A DNA stretch of 64,000 bases, taken from contig NZ_BJHV01000001.1 of the NCBI RefSeq assembly GCF_005405925.1, positions 6,758,001 to 6,822,000 of the forward strand, given 5' to 3'. The notes beneath the pieces were generated by a model that did not search any database, had not been told where the DNA came from, and saw only the letters and a program-made list of their open reading frames with translations. Within the stretch, counting starts at the first letter, position 1, and each line of letters begins with the position of its first letter. This document shows positions 1 through 8,044 of the stretch, piece by piece. Origin of the DNA: Streptomyces antimycoticus. Lineage in GTDB: Bacteria > Actinomycetota > Actinomycetes > Streptomycetales > Streptomycetaceae. A program made the translations under genes and the position numbers.

Positions 1-2
1 AG

Positions 3-788
3 GCGCGCGCCGCGGGGCTGCGGGCGGTCGCGCTGCTGGACCGCGAGACGGGCGCTCCGGACTGGTGGAACGTGGGAATCGCGGCCACCGCGCTGCAGGA
101 CTGGCCGCTGGCCCGCCGCGCCTGGCAGGCGTACGGCCTGAAGGTGCCCGGAGAGGCGTCCGCGTCCGGGGAGCCGCTCGGCATGGAGCTGGGCAGCGCG
201 GCGGTAAGGCTGTCCCCGGAGGGCGAGGCCGAGGTCGTCTGGGGCCGCCGACTGGACCCGGCCCGGATCGAGGTGCTGTCCATCCCGCTGCCGTCGTCCG
301 GGCGGCGCTGGGGCGAGGTGGTGCTCCACGACGGCGTACCGCACGGTGAGCGCGTGACCTCCGCGGGCCCCTCGTACCCGGTCTTCGACGAGATCGAGCT
401 GTGGGCGCCGTCCCCGGTGCCGACCTGGGTGGTGCTGCTGGAGGCGGCCACCGAGGCCGACCGGGACGCCCTGGAGCGGCTCGCGGCGGACGCGGGCTTC
501 GCGGCCGAGGACTGGTCGTCGTCGGTGCGGCTGCTGTGCCGCTCCTGCTCGGAGAGCCGGATGCCCAGCGACGAGGGCGAGGGCGAGCATCTGGACCCGC
601 ACGACCACAGCGAACCGGGCCACCCCGGGCCGCTGGGCCACCGTATGGCGGGCTCGGGCTCGCTGTGGGTCCCCGAGCGCGAGTGCGGGATCGCGGCGCC
701 CGGTGGGCTGGTGCGGGGGCTGCTGGACGGGTGGGTCGCCGACAGCCCGGACACCCGCGAGTGGCGGGATCTGGAAGAGGTCTGCTGA
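3..788 (+). CDS. Unrecognised protein, C-terminal part (5' end outside window)
   Basis: The frame is open from the first base of the window and stops with TGA at 786-788, so only the last 261 residues are present. The start of the fragment (LLDRETGAPDWWNVGIAATA) and the alternation of Ala/Leu-rich helices that follows suggest the end of a TPR-like helical domain, but this is inference. The middle is a beta-rich segment with repeated Glu/Val strands. Near the end there is one CRSC pair, an acidic/His-rich loop (DEGEGEHLDPHDHSEPGH) that could bind metal, and a final segment ending in EVC. No enzyme motif was recognised. Codon use is normal for the region. Function unknown. Confidence 0.75.
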   Translation, partial: ARAAGLRAVALLDRETGAPDWWNVGIAATALQDWPLARRAWQAYGLKVPGEASASGEPLGMELGSAAVRLSPEGEAEVVWGRRLDPARIEVLSIPLPSSGRRWGEVVLHDGVPHGERVTSAGPSYPVFDEIELWAPSPVPTWVVLLEAATEADRDALERLAADAGFAAEDWSSSVRLLCRSCSESRMPSDEGEGEHLDPHDHSEPGHPGPLGHRMAGSGSLWVPERECGIAAPGGLVRGLLDGWVADSPDTREWRDLEEVC

Positions 789-848
789 CCGCCTGGCGGC
801 TGGCGGCTGGCGGCTGCCCTGGGGTCTAGGGGGCGGCGGGCCGTGACG

Positions 849-1010
849 CCTGCGGCGGGCTGTCCCCTCCCCGCCCCTTCCCGAAACCGGGGCTCTGTCC
901 CGGGCCCCGAAACCGGGGCTCTGCCCCGGGCCCCGAAACCGGGGCTCTGTCCCGGGCCCCGAAACCGGAGCTCTGTCCCGGGCCCCGAAACCGGAGCTCT
1001 GCTCCCCGCC
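849..1010. repeat. 26-bp tandem repeats in an intergenic region
   Basis: The 789-1184 gap holds no gene. It begins with a GC-rich block (849-882) that is nearly the same as one at 29021-29055. Five copies of a 26-bp unit beginning ccgaaaccgg follow, at 881, 907, 933, 959 and 985; the last is partial. Each unit can fold on itself (ccgaaaccgg next to ggctctg and cccgggcc). The remainder, 1011-1160, shows nothing recognisable except the upstream region of the deformylase gene. Confidence 0.8.
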
Positions 1011-1184
1011 CCGCCCCGGGCCGGGGAGGGGAGAGACCCGCCGGGCACCCTCTAGCCGACCCGTACGCCCCACCAGGGCCCGTGGAAGCCCGGTCACACC
1101 GCGTAACCGCACCGCACCCCGCCGCGTCGTGCCCGTACCCTGTAGGGCGACGCATCACGGTTGAAGGAAGGCACACGGCGGACG

Positions 1185-1814
1185 ATGTCGCAGCAAGGGA
1201 CGAAACAGCAGGTGGTCGACGATTTCATCGTGGACACGGAGGACTGCGAGGAGCGTGAGCGGGCCTTCCGTGAGCGCGGCACCGCCCGCCCGATCACCGT
1301 GTACGGCAACCCGGTCCTGCACAAGGAGTGCCGGGACGTGACCGTGTTCGACGAGGAGCTGGCACGGCTCGTCGACGACATGTTCGCCAGCCAGCGGGCG
1401 GCGGAGGGCGTGGGCCTGGCCGCCAACCAGATCGGTGTCGACCTCAAGGTCTTCGTCTACGACTGCATGGACGACGAGGGCGTTCGCCATGTGGGCGTGG
1501 TGTGCAACCCGGTGCTGGAGGAGCTGCCCGCCGACCGCCGGGTGCTGGACGACTCCAATGAGGGCTGTCTGTCGGTCCCCACGGCCTATATGGAGCTGGC
1601 CCGCCCCGACTACGCGGTGGTGCGCGGCCAGGACCTCGACGGCGAGCCGATCGCGGTGCGCGGCACCGGCTACTTCGCGCGCTGTCTGCAGCACGAGACC
1701 GACCACCTGTACGGCTACCTGTACATCGACCGGCTCTCCAAGCGCGACCGTAAGGATGTGCTGAAGCAGATGGCCGAGGGCACCGCCCGTTATGAGACGG
1801 TGCCCAACGACTGA
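1185..1814 (+). CDS. def: Peptide deformylase
   Basis: Removes the N-formyl group from nascent proteins in the cytoplasm using a bound metal ion. All three family motifs are present: GVGLAANQ (residues 75-82), EGCLS (126-130, metal-ligand Cys128) and HETDH (170-174, two His ligands and the catalytic Glu171). At 209 residues it is longer than the ~180-residue E. coli enzyme because of a charged N-terminal extension of about 35 residues, as in actinobacterial forms. ATG 1185 was chosen over the in-frame TTG at 1161 because a purine-rich gaaggaag lies 5' of it. It is convergent with nrdB and they share a terminator. Streptomyces usually carry several deformylase genes, so this one need not be essential. 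Confidence 0.95.
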   Translation: MSQQGTKQQVVDDFIVDTEDCEERERAFRERGTARPITVYGNPVLHKECRDVTVFDEELARLVDDMFASQRAAEGVGLAANQIGVDLKVFVYDCMDDEGVRHVGVVCNPVLEELPADRRVLDDSNEGCLSVPTAYMELARPDYAVVRGQDLDGEPIAVRGTGYFARCLQHETDHLYGYLYIDRLSKRDRKDVLKQMAEGTARYETVPND

Positions 1815-1827
1815 GTGTGTCGTACCT

Positions 1828-1870
1828 CACAGGGCGGGCCGGACCCATGCGGGGTCCGGCCCGCCCTGTG
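1828..1870. terminator. Bidirectional terminator between def and nrdB
   Basis: Perfect 19-bp inverted repeat (1828-1846 pairs with 1852-1870) around a 5-nt loop. It lies between the convergent stop codons of def (1814) and nrdB (1874), without a T-run, as is usual in Streptomyces. Confidence 0.85.
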
Positions 1871-1873
1871 GCA

Positions 1874-2890
1874 TCAGAAGTCGTCGTCGAAGGCGACCGA
1901 GCCCTCGACCGCGACCTGGTAGGCCGAGGCGCGGCGCTCGAAGAAGTTGGTCAGCTCCTGGACGTTCTGCAGCTCCATGAAGGAGAACGGGTTCTCCGAG
2001 CCGAAGACCGCGGGGAAGCCGAGGCGCATCAGGCGCTGGTCGGCCACGCACTGCAGATACTCCTGCATCGACGCGGTGTTCATGCCCGGCAGCCCGTCCC
2101 CGCACAGATCGCGGGCGAACTGCAGCTCCGCCTCGACGGCCTCCTTCAGCATGTCGGTGACCTGCTGCTGGAGCTCGTCGTCGAAGAGGTCCGGCTCCTC
2201 CTCGCGGACGGTGTCCACGACCGAGAAGGCGAATTCCATGTGCATCGACTCATCGCGGAACACCCAGTTGGTGCCCGTCGCCAGGCCGTGCAGCAGCCCG
2301 CGCGAGCGCAGCCAGTACACATACGCGAAGGCGCCGTAGAAGAACAGCCCCTCGATACAGGCCGCGAAGCAGATCAGGTTGAGCAGGAAGCGGCGGCGGT
2401 CCGCCTTGCTCTCCAGCCGGTCGATTTTCTCCACCGAGTCCATCCAGCGGAAGCAGAACTCCGCCTTCTCCCTGATGGAGGGGATGTTCTCGACGGCGGC
2501 GAAGGCCGCGGCGCGGTCGTCCGGATCGGGGAGGTAGGTGTCCAGCAGCGTCAGATAGAACTGGACGTGCACCGCCTCCTCGAAGAGCTGCCGCGACAGA
2601 TACAGCCGCGCCTCGGGGGAGTTGATGTGCTTGTAGAGCGTCAGCACCAGGTTGTTGGCCACGATCGAGTCGCCGGTCGCGAAGAAGGCGACCAGACGGC
2701 CGATCAGATGCTGCTCACCGGAGGAGAGCTTGGCGAGGTCGGTGACGTCGGAGTGGAGGTCGACCTCCTCCACGGTCCAGGTGTTCTTGATCGCGTCGCG
2801 GTAGCGGTCGTAGAACTCCGGGTACCGCATCGGCCGGAGGGTCAGTTCGAAGCCCGGGTCGAGCAGGTTCTTCTGGGACGTGGGGGACAT
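1874..2890 (-). CDS. nrdB: Class I ribonucleotide reductase, small (radical) subunit
   Basis: The 338-residue beta subunit houses the di-iron centre and tyrosyl radical that it passes to NrdA for deoxyribonucleotide synthesis. The EEAVHVQFY segment supplies a Glu and His ligand and the radical Tyr at the expected +7 spacing. DESMHMEF gives the second ExxH ligand pair, and the C-terminus has the acidic/aromatic tail (VAFDDDF) that docks into the large subunit. Its ATG (2890-2888) overlaps the nrdA stop by one base (TAATG), so translation is coupled. A frame extending upstream to 3985 runs through nrdA antisense coding sequence and is not real. In S. coelicolor an AraC-like gene, nrdS, follows nrdB; here a terminator and def follow instead. 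Confidence 0.95.
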   Translation of the reverse strand: MSPTSQKNLLDPGFELTLRPMRYPEFYDRYRDAIKNTWTVEEVDLHSDVTDLAKLSSGEQHLIGRLVAFFATGDSIVANNLVLTLYKHINSPEARLYLSRQLFEEAVHVQFYLTLLDTYLPDPDDRAAAFAAVENIPSIREKAEFCFRWMDSVEKIDRLESKADRRRFLLNLICFAACIEGLFFYGAFAYVYWLRSRGLLHGLATGTNWVFRDESMHMEFAFSVVDTVREEEPDLFDDELQQQVTDMLKEAVEAELQFARDLCGDGLPGMNTASMQEYLQCVADQRLMRLGFPAVFGSENPFSFMELQNVQELTNFFERRASAYQVAVEGSVAFDDDF

Positions 2891-5304
2891 TACTGGCAGG
2901 CCTCGCAGGACTCGGGGTTTTCCAGGGAGCAGGCGATCGCGTCGGCCTCGGCCGGAGCCTGCTGTACGGGGATGGGGGCAGGGGCGGGCGCGGTGGCCGC
3001 GGCGCCGCCGCCCCGGGCGCTCTGGGCGATCCGGGTGGCCGGACGCGAGCGCAGGTAGTACGTGGTCTTGATGCCGCGCTTCCAGGCGTACGCGTACATC
3101 GAGCTGAGCTTGCCGATGGTGGGCGAGGCCATGAAGAGGTTCAGCGACTGGCTCTGGTCGAGGTACGGGGTGCGGGCCGCCGCCATCTCGATCAGGGCGC
3201 GCTGCGGGATCTCCCACGCGGTGCGGTACAGGTCCCGTACGTCCGCGGGCACCCAGGAGAACTCCTGGACCGAGCCGTTGGACTCGCGCAGCGCCTCGCG
3301 GGTCTGGGCGTCCCAGACGCCCAGCTTCTTGAGGTCGTCCACCAGATACGAGTTGACCTGCAGGAACTCTCCGCTGAGCGTTTCGCGCTTGAAGAGGTTG
3401 GAGACCTGCGGCTCGATGCACTCGTAGACGCCCGCGATGGAGGCGATGGTGGCGGTCGGCGCGATCGCCAGCAGCAGCGAGTTCCGCATCCCGGACTTCG
3501 CCATCCGGGTGCGCAGCGCCTCCCAGCGCTCCGGCCAGGTGGCCACCGCGTCCGTGTAGTGGTCCGGGTGCAGCACACCGCGCGCGGTACGGGTCTCGGA
3601 CCAGGCCGGATGCGGGCCGTGGCGCTCGGCGAGCTCGCAGGACGCCTCGTAGGCGGCGAGCATGATGCGCTCGGAGATCCGGGTGGAGAGCGCCTTGGCC
3701 TCGGGCGAGTCGAACGGCAGCCGCAGTCGGAAGAAGACGTCCTGCAGCCCCATCAGGCCCAGACCCACCGGGCGCCAGCGGGAGTTGGAGGCCCCGGCCT
3801 CGTCCGTCGGGTAGAAGTTGATGTCCACCACGCGGTCGAGGAAGGTCACGGCGGTGTGGACGGTGGCGTCGAGGCGCTCCCAGTCGAGCTGCCCGTCCTC
3901 GTCCAGGTGCGCGGCGAGGTTGACCGAGCCGAGGTTGCACACGGCGGTCTCGCCGTCGTCGGTGACCTCCAGGATCTCGGTGCACAGGTTGGAGGAGTGG
4001 ACGACCCTCCCGGGCTCGGCGGTCTGGTTGGCGGTGCGGTTGGCGGCGTCCTTGAAGGTCATCCAGCCGTTGCCGGTCTGCGCGAGGGTGCGCATCATCC
4101 GGGCGTACAGCTGCCGCGCCGGAACCTGCTTGACCGCCCGGCCCTCGGCCTCGGCCTTGCGGTACGCGGCGTCGAACTCATCGCCCCACAGGTCCACCAG
4201 AGCGGGCGCGTCGACCGGGGAGAACAGCGACCAGTCGGCGTCCGCCTCGACCCGGCGCATGAACTCGTCCGGGATCCAGTGGGCGATGTTGAGGTTGTGG
4301 GTGCGGCGGGCCTCCTCGCCCGTGTTGTCCCGCAGCTCCAGGAACTCCTCGAGGTCCGCGTGCCAGGTCTCCAGATAGACGCAGGCCGCGCCCTTGCGCC
4401 GGCCGCCCTGGTTGACGGCGGCCACCGAGGCGTCGAGCGTGCGCAGGAACGGCACGATGCCGTTGGAGTGCCCGTTGGTGCCCCGGATCAGCGAACCGCG
4501 CGCCCGGATACGGGAGTAGGACAGGCCGATGCCGCCCGCGTGCTTCGACAGCCGCGCCACCTGGTGGTAGCGGTTGTAGATCGAGTCCAGCTCGTCCAGC
4601 GGCGAGTCCAGCAGATAGCAGGACGACATTTGCGGATGCCGGGTGCCGGAGTTGAACAGCGTGGGGGAGCTGGGCAGATACGACAGCGTGCTGGTCAGCC
4701 GGTACAGCTCGGCCACATCGTCCAGTGCCCGCTCCGAGAGGTCCTCGGCGAGTCCGCAGGCCACCCGTAGCAGAAAGTGCTGCGGGGTCTCGATCACCTG
4801 ACGGGTGATCGGATGGCGCAGCAGATAGCGGCTGTAGAGGGTGCGCAGTCCGAAGTAGCCGAAGCGCTTGTCGGCGCCGTCGGCCAGGGCCCGCTCCACC
4901 AGCGCGTCCAGCCGTGCGGCGTGGGCGGCGGCGAACTCCGCCGTGGAGTCGGCCAGCAGGCCCTCGCGGTGGCCCACCTGGACGGAGGTGGAGAAGGAGA
5001 CCGCGCCCTGCCCGGCCGCCTCCTCCGTGATGGTGAGCGCCAGCAGCCGCGCGGCCAGCCGCGAGTACTCCGGCTCCTCGGCGATCAGCCCGGCCGCCGC
5101 CTCGGTCGCCAGGCCACGCAACTCCGCCTCGTCCGAGCCGGGATGGCGGCCGCGCAGGGCGGCGGCCGCGACCTTGCCGGGGTCGGTGGCGGGCAGATCG
5201 GCGGTGAGTCCGGTAAGTGTCCGTAGCAGGGCGGTTCCGGGCGCGTCGTGCGCTGCCTGAGAAACCGCCTGCTCTGAAACCGGATCTGCGGGCGCGATGG
5301 TCAC
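2890..5304 (-). CDS. nrdA: Class I ribonucleotide reductase, large (catalytic) subunit
   Basis: An 804-residue alpha subunit that reduces ribonucleoside diphosphates. Visible signatures are the active-site cysteines in SSCYLLDS, SNLCTEILE (with catalytic Glu) and AVCNLGSVNL, and the C-terminal redox pair in ESCEACQ that shuttles electrons from thioredoxin/glutaredoxin. The N-terminal 80 residues are Ala-rich and show no clear ATP-cone, which suggests altered allosteric control; this is an inference from the absence of the motif. The start is GTG 5304, the only start close to a purine-rich site (gggagag) in the leader. Upstream lie a cobalamin riboswitch and two NrdR boxes, so the operon should be off when B12, and hence the class II enzyme, is available. 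Confidence 0.95.
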   Translation of the reverse strand: MTIAPADPVSEQAVSQAAHDAPGTALLRTLTGLTADLPATDPGKVAAAALRGRHPGSDEAELRGLATEAAAGLIAEEPEYSRLAARLLALTITEEAAGQGAVSFSTSVQVGHREGLLADSTAEFAAAHAARLDALVERALADGADKRFGYFGLRTLYSRYLLRHPITRQVIETPQHFLLRVACGLAEDLSERALDDVAELYRLTSTLSYLPSSPTLFNSGTRHPQMSSCYLLDSPLDELDSIYNRYHQVARLSKHAGGIGLSYSRIRARGSLIRGTNGHSNGIVPFLRTLDASVAAVNQGGRRKGAACVYLETWHADLEEFLELRDNTGEEARRTHNLNIAHWIPDEFMRRVEADADWSLFSPVDAPALVDLWGDEFDAAYRKAEAEGRAVKQVPARQLYARMMRTLAQTGNGWMTFKDAANRTANQTAEPGRVVHSSNLCTEILEVTDDGETAVCNLGSVNLAAHLDEDGQLDWERLDATVHTAVTFLDRVVDINFYPTDEAGASNSRWRPVGLGLMGLQDVFFRLRLPFDSPEAKALSTRISERIMLAAYEASCELAERHGPHPAWSETRTARGVLHPDHYTDAVATWPERWEALRTRMAKSGMRNSLLLAIAPTATIASIAGVYECIEPQVSNLFKRETLSGEFLQVNSYLVDDLKKLGVWDAQTREALRESNGSVQEFSWVPADVRDLYRTAWEIPQRALIEMAAARTPYLDQSQSLNLFMASPTIGKLSSMYAYAWKRGIKTTYYLRSRPATRIAQSARGGGAAATAPAPAPIPVQQAPAEADAIACSLENPESCEACQ

Positions 5305-5446
5305 TGAGGTGCTCTCCCTCGCTCGGCCAGGGCCACGAGGGGGTGCGATGGGCGCGTACGGGCATGCCGCTGCCGCACTCCTCGTACGTCAGGCACTCCA
5401 CGCAGCGTCCATCGGCCCAACCCTCGAGGCCGGGGGACGTGTTCAC

Positions 5447-5560
5447 ACAGGGCCGTCGGCAGGTGCTCGGACTTACGGGCACGCCGCATAAGCGCACACG
5501 TACACCGTTGCGGGACAGTTCCGGATTCCCACCGGATTCCCCTGCGGCGACAGCGAGGAT
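5447..5560 (-). promoter_or_regulatory. Cobalamin (B12) riboswitch in the nrdAB leader
   Basis: Read on the minus strand, the leader contains the hallmark core GGUGGGAAUCCGGAACUG, then CCCGCAACGG (complement of 5501-5540), and further on AGUCCGAGCACCUGCC (complement of 5458-5474). This is the conserved B12-box region of cobalamin riboswitches. Control of a Streptomyces class Ia RNR operon by such a riboswitch is published for S. coelicolor nrdABS. About 140 nt separate the aptamer from the GTG start, room for an expression platform. The rest of the 5305-5753 gap holds NrdR boxes (5564-5610) and, at 5640-5753, a GC-rich stretch where I see no feature. Confidence 0.92.
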
Positions 5561-5563
5561 GAG

Positions 5564-5610
5564 CATACATCTTGTGTCGGCCGACGCACGCACCCCCATA
5601 TCTTGTGTCG
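5564..5610 (-). promoter_or_regulatory. Tandem NrdR boxes of the nrdAB promoter
   Basis: Two direct copies of an NrdR-type motif, on the minus strand cgacacaagatgtatg (5564-5579) and cgacacaagatatg (5597-5610). The equivalent positions (5571 and 5602) are 31 bp apart, three helical turns. They match the ACACwAtATaTwGTGT-like consensus in the left half, and tandem boxes with 15- or 31-bp phasing are typical of NrdR, the ATP/dATP-sensing repressor of RNR genes. They lie just upstream of the riboswitch, so transcription initiation and leader RNA are both controlled. Confidence 0.8.
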
Positions 5611-5753
5611 CGAGGTGCGGAGTTTCGCATGAATGTGCTAATGCGTTCCGGAGGTGGCCCGTGACCTGGGGCCCGTGGCGGCCCGTGGCCGGGCGCGTAC
5701 GCGCGCCCGTGGGCGCGCCCGGGCCCCTGGCCCGGGGCGCGCGCCGCCGGTCG

Positions 5754-6260
5754 TCACAGCTCCACCGTGAACGCCCACAGGGTGAGCTCCAACTTGGCTA
5801 TCGGCGACCAGTCCCGCTCCGGGGCCCGCACGAACCCCAGCCGCTCGTACAGCCGGTGGGCGGCGGTCATGGACTGCTGGCTGCTGATCACGATCCGCCG
5901 CAGCCCCAGCGCGCGCCCCCGGTCCAGGCAGGCGCGCACCAGCGCCTCGGCCGCCCCGCGCCGCCGCGACTCCGGCCGAACGGCCAGCATCCGGAACTCG
6001 CCCTCGCCGGGCCGGGCCAGCTCCGCATACGCCCCGCCGTACACCGCGAACGCCACGGCCCCCAGCACCTCGTCGCTCGCCGCGTCCGCCGCGACCAGCA
6101 GCTCGGCCTCGGCGGCACGGCGCCGGGCGTCGCGCAGGGTGGTGAGATATGGATCACTGTCCCCGAAGTCCAGGAGGCCGTCCCCGAGATACACCTGCGC
6201 GGTGAGCTCGCCGATTCCGTCCAGCTCCACGTCCCGCGCGCGCCTGATCGTGATGTCCAT
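5754..6260 (-). CDS. GNAT-family N-acetyltransferase
   Basis: The 168-residue protein begins MDITIRRARD and has the single-domain GNAT fold. The acetyl-CoA-binding motif A is visible as MLAVRPESRRRGAAEALV, followed by motif B as ARLYERLGF-like sequence (HRLYERLGFVRAPE). The substrate cannot be told from sequence. The in-frame extension to 6413 was rejected because it has atypical composition and lies in the leader side of the IS110 element. The insertion sequence sits immediately 5' of this gene, so its native promoter may have been displaced. Confidence 0.88.
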   Translation of the reverse strand: MDITIRRARDVELDGIGELTAQVYLGDGLLDFGDSDPYLTTLRDARRRAAEAELLVAADAASDEVLGAVAFAVYGGAYAELARPGEGEFRMLAVRPESRRRGAAEALVRACLDRGRALGLRRIVISSQQSMTAAHRLYERLGFVRAPERDWSPIAKLELTLWAFTVEL

Positions 6261-6261
6261 G

Positions 6262-7760
6262 GTCGCAGTCTGCCGCACACCACTGACACTGATACTCGTA
6301 AGCGGTTCTGGCGGTCGTGGCTCTGCCACTGACTGACGCCCTGCTGGGCTGTCTTCGCGTTGTTCTGCCCGATCGCCGGAACTGGTTCTCATGGCTCCGG
6401 CCGGGCGGACCATGACCTGATAGGAGCTTGGTCAGAAGCCCCTTCAATGTCCTGTCTGAGCCACCCGGCCGACGCCACCTCCAGCTAGGAAGGCGTTCAC
6501 CAGCATGGCAGCACAGGCCCCGGAAGACACCGCTGGCACTGGCCAGAAGGTGTTCGGAGGCGTCGACTCCCACACCGACACCCTCCATGTCGCAGTCATC
6601 AGCGACAACGGCGGCCACCTAGCCGACGCCGAGTTCGCCACCACACCCGCCGGATACGCCGCGGCCCTGGCCTTCATCGACGCCCACGGCCAGGTGACGG
6701 CGATCGGTGTGGAGGGCACATCCTCCTACGGAGCCGGCTTCACTCGTGCCGCCCGCTCGCGCGGGCACCGGGTCATCGAGGTCAACCGCCCAGACAAGGC
6801 CGAACGCCGCCGGATCGGCAAGTCCGACCCCATCGACGCCTACGCCGCAGCCCGCGCCGCCCTGTCCGGACGGGCCTCCAGCGCGCCGAAGGACGACACC
6901 GTCACCGGCATACGTGCCCTGCACAACGCCGCCCGTTCCGCCGTGAAAGCCCGGACCGCCGCACTCAACCAGATCGGCAGCATCCTCGTCTGTGCCCCCG
7001 AGGCCATCCGCGCCAAGTACGGCCCGCTGAAATCAACGGACCGTGCTGATGCCCTTGCCCGGCAGCGGCCGGCCGGAGACGCGGTCCACACCGCGGTCCT
7101 GACCGCACTGAGAACCCTTGCCCGGCGCGTCAAGGAGCTGACCGCTGAACATGAAGCCCTGACCAAGGCCCTGGACACCGCGGTCACCGCCGGCAACCCC
7201 GGCCTGCGAGCCGCTCACGGAGTTGGCCCCGACACTGCCGCACAACTGCTGATCACGGCAGGCGGCAACCCCGAACGCATGCGGACCGAAGCCTCCTTCG
7301 CCGCCCTCTGCGGAGCCGCCCCAGTCCCCGCCTCCAGCGGCAGAACCAACCGCCACCGCCTCTCCCGGGGCGGCGATCGAGCCGCCAACGCCGCCCTCTA
7401 CCGCATCGCCCTGGTCCGCATGGGCAGCGATTCCCGCACCCGCGAGTACGCCGCACGCCAGACCGCCGCCGGACGCACGAAGAAAGAGATCATCCGGCTG
7501 CTGAAACGAGCCATCGCCCGCGAGGTCTTCCGCTGCCTGACCACCACGGTCAACGTTCCCGAGATCGCCGATCTGCGCCCCCTGCGGCAGTCCAAGAACA
7601 TCACCCTCACCGCCGCCGCACGACACCTCGGAGTCTGGCCGAACAGGATCTCCGACGTCGAACGCGGAACTCGCCGTCTCGACGACCTCGCCCACGCCTA
7701 CCGCGACTGGCTCCAAACTGCTTGACCAGCAATAGGAGCATCAACGGGGCCGCCATGCGT
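6262..7760 (+). mobile_element. IS110-family insertion sequence (ends not resolved)
   Basis: It contains one full-length DEDD transposase gene (6505-7725) with about 240 bp of non-coding DNA on its left and a short right end. IS110 elements have no terminal inverted repeats or clear target duplications, so I cannot place the ends; the given limits are the maximum space available. The octamer ATAGGAGC occurs at 6420-6427 and 7732-7739 on both sides of the gene and may mark related end sequences. The left non-coding DNA has stem-loops at 6317-6329, 6338-6349 and 6375-6401, consistent with a bridge-RNA region as in IS621-type elements. Confidence 0.6.
6505..7725 (+). CDS. IS110-family transposase with C-terminal HTH
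   Basis: A 406-residue DEDD transposase/recombinase. The RuvC-like domain has the full acidic set at Asp21 (GGVDSHTD), Glu70 (IGVEGTSS), Asp108 and Asp111 (KSDPIDAYAA). The Transposase_20 domain contains the helix-hairpin-helix-like AAHGVGPDTAAQLL and the serine nucleophile region PASSGRTNRHR (Ser277/278). No frameshift is present, so it may be active. Unusually, the last ~50 residues (LRPLRQSKNITLTAAARHLG onward) look like an XRE-type helix-turn-helix. Start ATG 6505 follows ctaggaagg. Family members are guided to target and donor by a bridge RNA from the element's non-coding end. Confidence 0.92.
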   Translation: MAAQAPEDTAGTGQKVFGGVDSHTDTLHVAVISDNGGHLADAEFATTPAGYAAALAFIDAHGQVTAIGVEGTSSYGAGFTRAARSRGHRVIEVNRPDKAERRRIGKSDPIDAYAAARAALSGRASSAPKDDTVTGIRALHNAARSAVKARTAALNQIGSILVCAPEAIRAKYGPLKSTDRADALARQRPAGDAVHTAVLTALRTLARRVKELTAEHEALTKALDTAVTAGNPGLRAAHGVGPDTAAQLLITAGGNPERMRTEASFAALCGAAPVPASSGRTNRHRLSRGGDRAANAALYRIALVRMGSDSRTREYAARQTAAGRTKKEIIRLLKRAIAREVFRCLTTTVNVPEIADLRPLRQSKNITLTAAARHLGVWPNRISDVERGTRRLDDLAHAYRDWLQTA

Positions 7761-7764
7761 CCGG

Positions 7765-7844
7765 CGCCGGGCTTCGCCGTCACTCGCCGGGCTTCGCGGT
7801 CACTCGCCGGGCTTCGCCGTCACTCGCCGGTCTTCGTCGTCACT
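7765..7844. repeat. Four 20-bp tandem repeats
   Basis: Units of cgccgggcttcgccgtcact begin at 7765, 7785, 7805 and 7825. The first three differ by at most one base; the last has three changes. The last unit overlaps the stop codon of the small gene at 7840-8004. Confidence 0.85.
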
Positions 7845-8004
7845 GGACGGCGGTGTTGATCACTCCGGTGGAGCCCGCGCGCTTGTTGGCGGCGTCGGCC
7901 TCCTGATAGGTGAAATAGCGCCGGACCGTGCCGTCCGGCAGCGTCAACTCATAGACGACAACGGGTCGCGGGGCACGTGCCCCTCCGCCGCAGTTGCAGG
8001 CCAT
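7840..8004 (-). CDS. Small phage-type protein (54 aa)
   Basis: ATG at 8004 opens a 54-residue frame beginning MACNCGGGARAPRP and ending at TGA 7842-7840. It has an N-terminal CNCG pair, then a compact VVVYELTLPDGTVRRYFTY beta-hairpin and an Ala-rich helix (QEADAANKRAG). This layout resembles small proteins common in actinobacteriophage genomes (DUF7196-like, by memory). A purine-rich site (gggaaaggaacggc) precedes the ATG. It lies 40 bp downstream of the DUF1360-like gene in the same direction, suggesting one small operon. Role unknown. Confidence 0.7.
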   Translation of the reverse strand: MACNCGGGARAPRPVVVYELTLPDGTVRRYFTYQEADAANKRAGSTGVINTAVQ

Positions 8005-8044
8005 GGCTGCCGTTCCTTTCCCTCGAGTCCAGTACGGATGGGTG

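Noticed and set aside
881..1010. Possible CRISPR array from regularly spaced repeats
   Set aside because: The units abut with no spacers and there are no cas genes; it is a simple tandem repeat. The same applies to the arrays at 7765, 36276 and 56981.
4178..5599. 473-codon minus-strand frame through the nrdA leader and riboswitch
   Set aside because: It overlaps the riboswitch and the nrdA N-terminus in another frame; nrdA itself has all catalytic motifs.
6420..7739. ATAGGAGC on both sides of the transposase as exact IS ends
   Set aside because: It would leave only 85 bp on the left, too short for a bridge RNA; an eight-base match may be chance, so ends were left open.
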